Made by a program: the position numbers and the translations under genes
Notes under the pieces: generated by a model
What the model saw: only the letters and a program-made list of their open reading frames with translations
What the model was told of the DNA's origin: nothing
The model's database searches: none
Shown here: piece after piece, positions 1 to 10,055 of the stretch
Layout: each line of letters opens with the position of its first letter
Position numbering within the stretch: position 1 is the stretch's first letter
Assembly: GCA_026120035.1 (NCBI GenBank)
Contig: JALRME010000023.1
Location: 124,001-188,000, forward strand
Reading direction: 5' to 3'
DNA from: Coleophoma eucalyptorum
Taxonomy: Eukaryota > Ascomycota > Leotiomycetes > Helotiales > Dermateaceae
DNA length: 64,000 nt

Positions 1-1266
1 TTAAGAAAGCTGGTGATTTTGTGAAGTACGAGATAGCTGGGTTCGAATTTGTGGTTGTGAAAAATAAAAATAGCAGAATTGTGGGATTTCATAATATCTG
101 CAGGTACGCGTATAGATTATTTCTATACAGTGTAATGGGTCAGATTAGAGAGACTAAAATAAAATAGGCATCGCGCTTTCCCGGTGGTAAATTCAGCTTG
201 TGGTAATACAAGAATATTTTCTTGCAAATATCATGGATGGTCATATGATCTGAATGGTAAACTTACGAAAGCCCCTAAATTCACTCCAGAAGCTGTCGAA
301 AATTTTGAGAAGTCACAGTATGGACTCTTCCCAGTTCATATCTATACCGACAAAAACGGATTCGTCTACGCCAATCTAGATGCAAAGGAAACACCCGATA
401 TCAGTTGGGAATCACAATACGGATTGCTTGACCAGCAGGAGGTGCTTCTTTCTAGTGGTGTGGATTGGAACACTGTTGAATTTGATCATACTTGGACTGA
501 AGAAGGACAATTCAATTGGAAGCTTATGCAAGAAAATTTTAATGAGGTATATTAATGATGAAATTTCTTCTTTGGTTTAACATCAATACTAATCTTTCCA
601 GTGCTACCACTGCTTAACATCTCATCGTGAAATAGTAGAAAGTACAGAATTAGATACGTTAGTCGAGACTAGAGCTTCTTCGTTACTGAAATTGACCAAT
701 CTCTTAGATACTATGTTGTTCCTGGGCCAAAGGGGACTTTCATCTCGCACTTTAGCGAACCAAAATCTTCAACAGTTTCCGCCTCTGACGAGAGCCGATA
801 TGCTGGTCGATCTGTAACATACGTCTTTCCAGCAGGGCAATTCTCACCTAACCCAGGTAGTGGTTTCATGCATCTTATGAGATCAATGCCCACTGGACCC
901 ACTACCACCCGTCAAGAGTATGATGTCTATAAGCTGAATACACCTCATGCAACTTCCGAAGCGCATCAGAGAATGCTTGCGTTCTACCAGAGGCTTATAC
1001 GGGAGGATTTGGCTCTCTGTAATGCTGCTCAGAAGAATATGAGTCGTAGGGTGTTTGCTTCAGGGCCATTGCATCCGTTTCATGAAGAGGGTGTTGCTGC
1101 TTTTCAGCAGACTGTGATTGAAAAGCTAGCGAAACATGTGCACGAGGAGAAGATGGCAGGTAATGAGATATGGCCAGCTGAACCACCGCAAAGTGGGGAG
1201 ATGACCAACAAAGCCTGTCTGGAGATTTTGAAGTGCCAATCGAAAAACAATCAGCTAGACTGGTAA
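1..1266 (+). CDS. Rieske [2Fe-2S] aromatic-ring-hydroxylating oxygenase, alpha subunit (5' truncated by window edge)
   Basis: The protein is a Rieske non-haem iron oxygenase alpha subunit, which inserts oxygen into aromatic or quaternary-amine substrates. Exons read <3-103, 168-546, 602-657 and 708-1266 (introns of 64, 55 and 50 bp, all GT-AG). Only this splicing gives the complete Rieske motif C-x-H-x17-C-x2-H (CRH, then CKYHGW) across the first junction. It also gives the mononuclear-iron segment ENFNECYHC...H across the second and the conserved MPTGPTTT stretch further on. The N-terminus lies left of the window. No ferredoxin or ferredoxin-reductase domain is fused. Family members include choline monooxygenase-like and ring-hydroxylating enzymes; the substrate cannot be told from sequence. 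Downstream FAD enzymes on the same strand suggest a shared catabolic role (inference). Confidence 0.88.
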
Positions 1267-2280
1267 TCTTACTTCGAGTTATGATTGGGCATTCAAGTCT
1301 TCCTTCCAAGACAAGTTTCGTTTCCTTAAATCGTCTATGCCGGTAATTGTCTGGTATTCTTGAAAGCGATCTATATTGGTAGTCATCTTATTTTGGGCGG
1401 TATGCCAAAGAGGTTAGGTAGTAGTGAATTTTCGGAACCTTCAAAACAGAGAATGGTGATTAAGTGCTACCTCGTCTCTAGTGTCTATAGAGTGAGTTAA
1501 AGGCTGCTGGAGGAATCCTTTTGTTAGTATTGGTTTGCTATTTGTACTAGGATTTCCGTCGTCTGATTGTGTGGATTCATTTAGGCTTATGTCATGCTAT
1601 TGCAACACTTGAAATGGAGAAATAGTAAATAAATCTCGGATAAATAAGAACCCTTTTTGATAAGAATTTAGTGATGTTGCGAGAAGCTACCTAAGGAGGA
1701 AAACAAGTAGAAAAATAGGCATGTACGCTGAGGTATTACTAATTTCCCGCCGAACCATACTTAAAAATGCGATGGTAAGTCCCCGGCATATCGATATCCC
1801 AGTCACATGGCTATGTTTGCTGTGAATCTTTTGTCTTTCTACACTAACGGAATTAACAAGACACACAAGTCTTGCTGGATTCTGTTTCAAGACTGCTGTA
1901 TAATTTATCACAAAGTATTTCTGTGTTTGAAAATGTCTATTTGAAAATTTTGGACGTGCTATGGTAATGGCTAGAACCACAGACATAGACCGTTTTTACG
2001 AGTTGAGTGTTAACTTCTTCCCACTACGAAGTGGGATAAGGATCTAAGATCTCAATTTGCTTTGATCGATCGTCATGAACACTTCATATTTGTCTACACC
2101 TGAGTCAGGCATGAGAATTTGATTGTGTACTTATTTATTTAGGGCAGCCAATACCAAAACCAGTAATAGTGGAGTAGCAATCAGCATCTTATCAAAATGG
2201 TCAGCTTAAAGATATCAATTTGTACCATCTCCTGTTTTCACTTCAAAGTGGGACCAGAGAAAGCAGATATATAGGAAAGC
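1267..2280. other. Intergenic stretch, no gene recognised
   Basis: About 1 kb of AT-rich sequence after the Rieske oxygenase. The open frames present are short, and none shows a recognisable motif or plausible splice partner. Confidence 0.5.
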
Positions 2281-2550
2281 TTACGCATTGACTTTTCGTA
2301 ACGCCATTGTTGGTGCAATAATTTTCCTGTTCTGCATCGTTACAGCTCCCAAATCCACCCTGACGCTGGCGGATGCAGGACGCGGATCCATCTGCACCCC
2401 AGCAGCAATTCTCCGTAACTCGGCTGCCAATCGAGCACTAGGTGGCTTTATTAGTATAACACCATATTTTAAGAGGGAGATACTACATACCTGGGAAGCG
2501 AAGAGAACTGGAGCGGCAGAGAGTATAGCAGGGAGGCCAAAAAGGACAAC
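2281..2550 (-). pseudogene. 3' end of an unrecognised membrane-protein gene (fragment)
   Basis: Two minus-strand pieces join in frame through a good intron (2446-2490: GTATGT start, TACTAAT branch, AAG end). The first piece (2491-2550) codes a hydrophobic segment beginning VVLFGLPAILSAAP. The second (2281-2445) codes a 54-residue basic tail containing RLAAELRRIAAG and ends at TAA. A membrane span followed by a charged C-terminal tail fits a transporter or permease, but I do not recognise the family. No start or convincing upstream exons are visible to the right, though a possible acceptor with a TACTAAG branch precedes the first piece. It is either the last two exons of a decayed gene or a short unrecognised one. 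Confidence 0.3.
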
Positions 2551-2891
2551 TTGAGTGAATTGAATTTTTGCTTAGTATCGTGTTTAATAAGTGAGACCGG
2601 AGAAAATGTGAAAACCGAGGTGATAACGATATGATGATAGATAGTTGAACAGATGTAAAATTGAATTAATCAACAAGAACTGAAGTCTTCCACGCTCTCT
2701 TTATAGAGAATTTTCAATTATGGGAGATACGATCAGATTCTAGATTATCTTGTTAGTACGAGTAAAGTTTCTTATTGAAATATATAAGCCGAAATAGGAC
2801 AAAAAGTTGAAAATTAAGCGACTGGTCTCTCTATACGAGTGCAAGTCCGAAAGGTAAAGCTCGCTTAGTCTCATCTGTTCATCGCAGAGTT

Positions 2892-3075
2892 CTGGATAAA
2901 GTCAAAGCTGTGAGACAAAAGCTTATTATCCACATTACACAGGGTTTCAAGGCTGCATTGAGCCTTAGAAGTTGACAATCTTGAAGAGCGAGAGCGATTA
3001 GCGAGCAAAACTATGGTATATGAAAACATGACGTCTCGCTTTACACGCCATTTTCCATCATTAATACCTCTGTGA
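2892..3075 (+). pseudogene. Possible frameshifted coding relic
   Basis: Two adjacent open segments in different frames have protein-like composition. 2892-2975 includes LDKVKAVRQKL and ends at TGA. 2962-3075 includes NLEERERLASK and ends at TGA. Shifting by one base near 2965 would join them. No family is recognised and no intron explains the shift, so this may be an eroded exon or chance. The surrounding 2551-3603 has nothing else I can support. Confidence 0.18.
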
Positions 3076-3603
3076 GAACAACCACATTTCAGCATCGCAT
3101 GATGGTATTCAGCCCTCGACCCAGCTGCATGGATCGGAAACTACCTCTAGCAACAATCCTGTAAATACTCTATGAAAGCCATCTTTTACTTTTCTCAGTG
3201 GACTTACGTCACTATCATGGATCTGCAAGAACACTACCTACACTTTAAACTTCTGGATAAAACTACATCTGCAATAATGAGGCTTACAATTATCTTGGGC
3301 TACATGTTTTAACAGACGCAATTATCTTCAAGAGCTACAATCCTGTTAAAATAAATAAGGCATCACAGAAGGTCTTTAATAGGGAGGATATGTAGGCTAA
3401 TACTACCCATTATTAGTCCCAGCCGAGCTTTATCGAAACTCAAGCTCAAAATTGATATAAATCAGGCTTAATAGACTAATGAAAAATCTACATAGAAAAA
3501 GACAGGAAATTAAAGGAGTCAAGAGGTCGCAACAAAGGCTATTCAAAGGACATGGTGAGATAGTGTCTAGACTATAGAATCAAGACATTTCGTATGACTC
3601 CAT

Positions 3604-3923
3604 CTAATTCTTTTCGCCAAGAGTCTCTGTGATCTCCTCTACATACTCATCTTCTATAAGGCTAGTATGTGGACTATACGGAACCAGCGATGGAGCCCAG
3701 GTGGAAGTGGGAACGGACGCCCAGAAAATTACTGCAGCAATAATAATACTCGTCAAGAGTGATGTCTTCTTTACTGACCCAACCTTACTAGACAAGCACT
3801 GCCCTAGGGACTCACCACTGCGAAGAATTCCAGTTGCAAGAGCCAATGTATCGTTGTCAGAGTCATATGTTCCCATAATCCAACACATCCAGACGAAGAT
3901 AACTTCACCCAAAATTCTAAATT
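3604..3923 (-). pseudogene. UNC93-like (DUF895) major facilitator transporter, C-terminal fragment
   Basis: This minus-strand frame matches the end of fungal UNC93-like MFS proteins: the WIMGTYDSDND segment, then GILRSGESLGQ, then a hydrophobic helix (SIIIAAVIFWASVPTSTWA) and a short acidic tail. An acceptor with a CTAAC branch precedes 3923. Further right (to about 4500) I found only interrupted hydrophobic frames, such as one containing AFGNLIIAVAIRDF, and no clean set of exons for the other roughly ten helices. I therefore read it as the surviving last exon of a decayed transporter gene; an intact gene with unusual introns is less likely. Confidence 0.45.
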
Positions 3924-3993
3924 CTTGGTTAGATGTATTTAAGCTAGAAAGATGGGGAAGTTCTACTTGTGAAGAAATTATTCTCAGCAGCAT

Positions 3994-5067
3994 AAGAGAA
4001 TCCAGAATCTGACCTATCGAAATTAGTAATAAACTGGATAACCGATGCCTTTGTACTTCTTAGCTTGCTATTAGAAGAAAAGGGTTTCCTATTTGAAAAA
4101 GATTACTAAAAAAAAGTCTCATTAGACTCAGTTGGTACTAAGATTGGGCCATGCGTAAATATATGGAGATTATAGAAACAGAGCTTGTATATTTATTCAG
4201 CAAGACGAATTATGGTCCCTCGAAAGACCCCAAAGAAAGAGTTACGATCGCAATCACAAAACTGAGCATTCACATTGACGATATCACTCTCTCAAATATA
4301 TGGGCTGGGGCTCAGTGGATTTCAAGGACAACTATCTTCCTCACTGCCAGTTGCAGGCTATTTATGGAGATAACCTTTGTAATTCCAAGAGGTCTACATA
4401 CGACGAAATCTCGAATGGCTACGGCAATTATTAAGTTACCAAAAGCTGTGCAACCGTCAAGCCCTCGTCGATTAGTATTCTTCTATATTCAGATATACTC
4501 TGGATGTTGAATTTATCTTCGGTTTCTCGACAAAGCTCAGCGATGTCCCAGTTGAAATATTTTGGGATTTAGCCAAAACTCAAGTGGGGTGATAGTGCAG
4601 GCCAGACGAGATATAGGGTGTCTGGAAGCAACGTTATTCTGATGCTTGAGATGAATCTATGAAGATCGCAAATCAAGATGGGGGCGCTAAACTGGTGGAA
4701 ATTGTAGATTTTGGCAATCTCATGAAAGCTTGAGACTTTAACGTTGCAGACTGGGTAGTAATGGGAAATGTTCTAAGCAGGAGGGGGTGGGTGTTGCGGG
4801 CACGCTTTAGATACTCTTGAACCCCCATCCCATGGTGCTGAGTCAGAATTCAACCCTCCACTCCGCCCACTCTCCACCCACCTATCCTAACACTTCCGAC
4901 CCTTATCGCGATATGGCCTTCGAGGTCTCTTCAACTTCCCCACTCTATCGTGTATACAGATTATAAACAAACCACTAGTAGTAGTGATATGTGAACCTAC
5001 GCTCCGATTTCTATTGCGAAACCAAGCTTTACAATTCCAGTTGTCGCAATCTGCATTGGTCTTAACA
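3994..5067. other. Relic transporter sequence and promoter of the FAD monooxygenase
   Basis: The left half holds interrupted minus-strand hydrophobic frames probably belonging to the decayed UNC93-like gene. The right half (about 4740-5067) is the promoter of the downstream monooxygenase. It is purine/pyrimidine-skewed, with a GGGGGTGGGTG run near 4784 and CCTCCACTCCGCCC near 4855. A related stretch, GGTCAGAACTCCACCTCCGCC-like, recurs near 10480. Confidence 0.35.
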
Positions 5068-6387
5068 ATGTTACAGAAGCCGGATAAATGCCTGAGTGTG
5101 GCCATTGTAGGCGGCGGGCTGGGAGGCGTTGCCCTCGCAATTGGGCTACTCCGCCATGGAGTGAATACCCATATCTACGAAGCTGCTGCTGGGTTTGGGG
5201 AAATTGGAGCTGGAATAATGAATGGAACCAACTCAGTTCGAGCGATTGGACTGATCTCCCCCGATATGCTCACAGCCTTCAAGAAATGCGCAACATACAA
5301 CTCGGATCCCGCGAAAGCAAAAACGTTTCTTGATCACCGCTATGGTACTGACTCAAGGACTGGCGATGGCAGGAAGAGTGGGGACTCCATTTGCGATGTG
5401 CAGACCGATTTGGCTGAGCACCAGTGGACGGGAACAAGAGCTATGACTACGGTGCACCGCGCAAGATTCTTGGACGAGCTTGTCAAACTGATTCCGGAGG
5501 GGACAGCGTCATTCAGCAAGACACTGGTTGATATTGTGGAGTTGGATGACGGGTTACGACTTTATTTCGCTGACGGCTCTCAGGCGGAGGCAAGTACGGT
5601 CATCGGATGCGATGGAATTAAGAGTAAAGCCAGGGAGGTACTTTTCAGAGGCACTACTCCAGTTGTGCCGAGTTATACAGGAGTATACGCCTACCGAAGC
5701 CTAATACCCAGAGATACTGCTATAAATATCCTAGGAGAGCAACTAGCAAGCAATGGTAGCTTATGGATGGGCTACGGAGGCTATTGGATTACGTATCCTG
5801 TTGATCATGGTGAATATCTCAACGTGGTAGCCATGCCCAGGAGAGAAGATTTGGAGGTTGTTATAGAAAGCCACATTGTACCGGGAACACGAGAAGATCT
5901 ACTCAGCGATTGGGCTGGATGGGACTCTAGGTTACTGAAGCTTTCTGAACATTTTAAAACTTACGATAGATGGGCGATATTTGATCTGATGCACGACGAG
6001 CGATATTTCAAAGGGAAAATATGTCTTCTCGGAGACGCAGCTCATGCCTCTAGCCCACACATGGGAGCTGGAGCCTCTATGGCCATGGAAGACGCTTATA
6101 TTCTCAGCAACCTGCTTGCTGCAGCAAAGGACTCAGATGATCTGGGCCGTATTTTCGAAGCATACGATATTGTTCGACGCCCTAGAACCCAAAACTTGAT
6201 CGCACGCTCAAGAGATGCTGCAAAGGTCAACGAGTTCGCTGCATCGGGGATCCAAGATGATTATGAGGCTCTTCATTGCGACTCTGATGAAAGATATCGG
6301 TGGATATGGAATGTAGATCTTGAAGCGCAACTAGAGGAAGCAAAGCAGATTATGAACAAGAATGCCGACTATAGCATATCTAGTTGA
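5068..6387 (+). CDS. FAD-dependent monooxygenase, salicylate hydroxylase type
   Basis: A single-exon flavoprotein monooxygenase of about 439 residues in the PHBH/salicylate-hydroxylase family. These enzymes use NAD(P)H and oxygen to hydroxylate phenolic acids; salicylate hydroxylases convert salicylate to catechol. Visible motifs are the N-terminal dinucleotide-binding GGGLGGVALA near residue 13, the DG motif (GCDGIKSKAREV) mid-protein, and the second FAD motif GDAAHASSPHMGAGASMAMED near residue 330. I start at the ATG at 5068 because the FAD motif then falls at the usual distance from the N-terminus; an in-frame extension to 4984 is possible but looks like 5' UTR. Its position between a Rieske oxygenase and two more oxidoreductases fits aromatic breakdown. 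The exact substrate is inferred from family, not shown. Confidence 0.88.
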   Translation: MLQKPDKCLSVAIVGGGLGGVALAIGLLRHGVNTHIYEAAAGFGEIGAGIMNGTNSVRAIGLISPDMLTAFKKCATYNSDPAKAKTFLDHRYGTDSRTGDGRKSGDSICDVQTDLAEHQWTGTRAMTTVHRARFLDELVKLIPEGTASFSKTLVDIVELDDGLRLYFADGSQAEASTVIGCDGIKSKAREVLFRGTTPVVPSYTGVYAYRSLIPRDTAINILGEQLASNGSLWMGYGGYWITYPVDHGEYLNVVAMPRREDLEVVIESHIVPGTREDLLSDWAGWDSRLLKLSEHFKTYDRWAIFDLMHDERYFKGKICLLGDAAHASSPHMGAGASMAMEDAYILSNLLAAAKDSDDLGRIFEAYDIVRRPRTQNLIARSRDAAKVNEFAASGIQDDYEALHCDSDERYRWIWNVDLEAQLEEAKQIMNKNADYSISS

Positions 6388-6636
6388 CGACAGACTTCAA
6401 TGTGTATAATGAGAAGATGCGCATTTTTTGGAGTTAGTCTTTTCATGCTGTTTAATTATAGCGTGCACCGTGGAGTAGACAGCTCTAAGGGGGCTTAACA
6501 TTTATTGTCTTATCGTGCGATAATGAGATGTGAAGAATACCATTCATCTCCGCGTCTCGGAATGGGATTTACCTTTGACACGTAGAATTAGAGGAGCAGG
6601 AATAGTTGAATTGTGGTGTCAGATGCCAGCAGTAGC

Positions 6637-6680
6637 CCCGAGCCGGTCTCGGATGGCCGAAGTGTCTCCGTTCGGTGCGG
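6637..6680. promoter_or_regulatory. Cluster of zinc-cluster-type palindromes upstream of the AIF-like gene
   Basis: Within 45 bp there are CCGAG-N5-CTCGG (6638-6652), the overlapping TCGG-N4-CCGA (6649-6660) and CCG-TT-CGG (6668-6675). Paired CGG/CCG half-sites are the classic targets of Zn2Cys6 regulators. They lie about 160-200 bp upstream of the start at 6838. Which factor binds is unknown. Confidence 0.35.
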
Positions 6681-6837
6681 CGATGAATTGCCTCCCGCAG
6701 CCGAATGGATGGATATATCAACACTTCTTCGAACTCAAGCATCTCCATAAAGAACAAGCTTGCAATCCTCGATCACGATTTTGCTAGACACTCACTCAGA
6801 TCTACCGCTTTTTCCAGACTCAAGAATCTTCTCCTTG

Positions 6838-8217
6838 ATGAAGATGTTTGCCAACATCCTCGTATATGCACGAATCTTCATCAGTGCCCTTCCTCTCATT
6901 GGCAACCAAATCGTTTTGAAAATCCGTTCTCGCATCCATTACTACACCTACAAATCTGTCCCCGATCCGTTAAATGTTGTCGTGATCGGCGGTTCATTCG
7001 GGGGTTTGACCCTTGCCCTTGAGCTTGCGAATACACTGCCCAGCGGATATCGCGTGGTTCTAGTCGAGAAACGCTCGCATTTCGGCTACACATGGATATT
7101 TCCTAGAGTCTCAGTCGTCGAAGATCACGAGCATAAAGCTTTTATCCCGTATGGTCCTATACTGCAGAACTTGCCACAGGGATCTTTAGTTTTGAAGCAG
7201 GGAGTTGTGGTAGATGTCAGTGAGAAGAGAGTAGCCCTGCAAGATGGAACAGGGTTTAACTTTGAATACCTAGCCATAGCCACAGGCTCCACAGGCTTCG
7301 CGCCCTGGCATCAATCACTTGAAAACAAGGATGAAGGCATGGAGGCATTCCAGAAAATGCAAAGATCAATTCGTGAGGCAGGACACTTGGTGGTGGTAGG
7401 CGGCGGCGCGGTTGGCGTAGAAATTGCGTCCGATGCCAAGTCAAAGTATCCTGAGAAAGAGGTTACTTTAATTCATTCTCGGGCTACGTTGCTAAATGCA
7501 TTTGGTAAAAGGCTTCATGATCATGCCATGCAGGTGCTTGCGCAGCTCGGAGTCACTGTATACCTCGGAGAAAGAGTTTCGCCAGAAAAAGGATCGTCAT
7601 TTTTAGTGTTGAGGTCTGGTATAGAAGTTCATTACGACCTGCTAGTAAGCTCCTCCCTTCTGGTTGGCCGTCCAAATTTTATTATTTCACTAAATACCTG
7701 TAACAGGTCCAATGCACGGGGCAAAACCCCGCATCAAACATCATTTCAACTCTGTCTTCGTCATCAATCTCACCATCTGGTACAATTCTGGTCAAGAAGA
7801 CTCTGCAAGTTCTCGATCCTAGATATTCCAACATTTTTGCACTTGGTGACGTAGCTGAGACTGGTGGTGTCAGAATGGGCAGAGCTGCAGCGCTGCAGGC
7901 CAGTGTTGTTGCGCAAAATATTAGGCGCATGATAGCTGGGAAGGCGTTGAAGGACTACCACTCATTTCCTATTTTAGATTCAGCAATCGATCTAACACTT
8001 GGTCTGGTAAGTGGATATGTGGCTTTATGTAACTGAGAAAATACTAATTCAATGCTAGGCAGGTGGAGCGGCTTACTTTCGCGACGGAGACCAAGAAATT
8101 TTGTGGCAGCGGAAGAAAGATATCGACCTAGAAGCAGATAAGCTGTGGACATTATTGGGTGCAAAACCATTTGAGGATAAGGAATATGTGTCACGCTGTG
8201 TTCAATACACTTCTTAG
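6838..8217 (+). CDS. AIF/AMID-like NAD(P)H:FAD oxidoreductase
   Basis: Exons 6838-7644, 7707-8006 and 8059-8217 give a protein of about 421 residues. It is a pyridine-nucleotide-disulfide-type flavoprotein like AIF-family (AMID/FSP1) and type-II NADH dehydrogenases. The features in order are a short hydrophobic N-terminus, the FAD motif VVVIGGSFGGLTLA near residue 45, the NAD(P)H motif VVVGGGAVGVE near residue 185, and the C-terminal FAD motif FALGDVAET. Splicing out 7645-7706 restores DLLVQCTGQNP, and splicing out 8007-8058 restores LTLGLAGGAAYF; both are family-typical. Enzymes of this kind oxidise NAD(P)H and reduce quinones or redox partners. In this context it could feed electrons to the Rieske oxygenase, which has no reductase of its own here (inference). 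Confidence 0.87.
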
Positions 8218-8283
8218 AATGTGGGTATACTGTAGGCTATAGGGCTTGGCAAAAGGGGTACTAACCATAAGTAAATCTGCTTT

Positions 8284-8529
8284 ATGAAGAGATATCTTTA
8301 TTTTGTGACACTTTTATTCGCCTACTCCCTTGTTCCTGAGGCCAAAGCTCTTTCCCTCGAGCAGGTTGATCGGATGATGGAAGGAACAAATCCTCGCAGC
8401 TCTGCTAAGTGGACACCCCATTCTACCTCTGCGGCAGTTATGGGACTAGTCGACAAGGGCGGTGTTAGTACTACAATCGACATCCCCAAGGTCGTCTCAG
8501 CTAAAGTCGATCAGATATCTGTTGTTTAA
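8284..8529 (+). pseudogene. C-terminal remnant of an MFS sugar/quinate transporter
   Basis: The 81-residue frame keeps the hallmark end of fungal sugar porters: a hydrophobic stretch, then VPEAKALSLEQVDRMMEGTNPR (normally PETKG-LSLEQVD-M-EET-PR), then a KWTPHSTSAA tail. All the preceding eleven or so transmembrane helices are missing, since the AIF-like gene stops at 8217. So this is a 5'-deleted remnant, although it happens to begin with an ATG. Substitutions in the PETKG box (A for T and A for G) also suggest relaxed constraint. Confidence 0.6.
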
Positions 8530-8925
8530 ACTGTGTTTTTGATCCTGGCTATATTTGACTACTGGTGTGCCGAACGCACGAGTTTGAACCTTGTCGGCCG
8601 CCGGTAGGCCCGTTATGCTTGAAGGTTTAGGGCAGTATCTGTTAAAGGCAAACCCCACTAAGATCCTTAGTTAAACGGCCTGGGCATATGCTGACAGCAC
8701 CAACTGCATGTGCTTCGACCTAGGTTGTCGGCTTCCCACTGGAGGAGTTCGGTAACTTGGGCGTAACTTGCAGAGCGCTATTTTATATTCAATGAATTAT
8801 TCAATTGGCGGATATCTCTTGTGTTTAAAAAGGGGCAATTCCTCCCAACTTTTTAACTCCAAAATCAAAACACATTCTACAATCTGTCTTAGCCTCATTA
8901 GCTTATATTCCGGCCTCAATTAATC
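8530..8925. promoter_or_regulatory. Promoter region of the short-chain dehydrogenase
   Basis: About 400 bp without a gene. It carries a GC-rich patch with overlapping half-sites (TCGGCCGCCGG at 8594-8604), possibly another zinc-cluster target. Confidence 0.3.
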
Positions 8926-10055
8926 ATGTCGTCCTATGCGCAACCTCGAACAAGGCTAAGAGAGGCGAAGCCGAAAGTCGGCAATCCAGACACGCCTGCG
9001 CTCGATTTGTTCAAACTTGAAGGGAGGACAATTATCGGTACGTACAAATAAATCATGCAATAAAGTTGAATTGCGCAGAAAATACGCCTATAGCTGCGAT
9101 GTTCAAGCTGACTGGTCATGCAATCTCTAATAGTTACTGGTGGAGTCGGTTTCATGGGCAGTGCTACAACAGAGTCAATCCTGGAAGTTGGTGGAGATGT
9201 CATCTGTCTTGACTATCTTCAAAAGCCAAATACAGATGTTTGGGGTTAGTGAACTCGACTCTCACTAGTAGTTGCTTCCATATTTGTTTTCCACCGTCCA
9301 CATGCTTCTCATCATGAAACCAACCCACCAGAGCAATCTTTAACTACTTTTCCAGACCGAATCCAGTCGAAGGCACAACAACATGGCGGCAAAGCTTGGT
9401 ACTATAGCGTAGATGTCACCTCGGCCGAAGGTGTGCAGTCTGCCATCGCTCAAGCCGTCACTGGTGCCCGCTACCCTTTACGGGGAATGATTGCATGCCA
9501 TGGAATCTCTGATGAGAGACCTGCGCTGGACTATCCTATGGACTTGTTTCGTAAGGTCATCGATACAAACTTGAACGGGGCATTTATCTGTGCGCAGGCG
9601 GCAGCACAGGAGATGTGCAAGGCGCCCAACGCCCAAGGGGGCAGTATCGTGCTGGTGGCGAGTATGAGTGCACACAACACCAACAAGGTACTACCTCTGA
9701 AATTTGCCTCGGAGCTGTACTTACAAAATCTTAGGGCGTTGATACTACAGCTTATAATACCTCCAAATCTGGTGTTCTTCAACTTGCTCGCTCCTTAGCT
9801 GCGGAATGGGGAAGCAGCCCCAACCATCCCTTAATCCGGGTCAACACGCTCAGTCCTGGCTACATCCTTACCCCCATGACAATTCCAACGCTCGAAAAAT
9901 TGGGATTGGATGGCCAATGGAGTTCGGATAATATGCTGAACCGGCTGAGTTTTATTGATGAGTACAGAGGGCCGATTCTGTACTTGTTGAGTGATGCAAG
10001 TAGTTTCATGACGGCTGCAGACTTGGTGGTTGATGGGGGCCATACTTCATGGTAA
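8926..10055 (+). CDS. Short-chain dehydrogenase/reductase (SDR)
   Basis: Exons 8926-9037, 9134-9244, 9356-9687 and 9735-10055 encode about 291 residues. It is a classical SDR: the cofactor motif TGGVGFMG appears only after removing the first intron, the active-site serine is in VLVASMSAH, and the catalytic YxxxK is YNTSK at the start of the last exon. The C-terminal part (NTLSPGYILTPM; VVDGGHTSW end) is typical of polyol/acetoin-type SDRs. The usual NNAG structural motif is replaced by ACHG. It probably oxidises or reduces a small alcohol or ketone with NAD(P)(H); the substrate is unknown. It lies on the same strand as the neighbouring oxidoreductases, consistent with one pathway. Confidence 0.88.

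Noticed and set aside
634..672. Possible frameshift/stop (TAG at 670) in the Rieske oxygenase between exons
   Set aside because: A 50-bp intron 658-707 with a proper GT, ACTGA branch and AG restores the frame and the family-typical LDTYYVV, so the gene is not broken.
1687..1986. 99-residue minus-strand open frame
   Set aside because: Composition unlike a known domain, no splice partners, AT-rich context.
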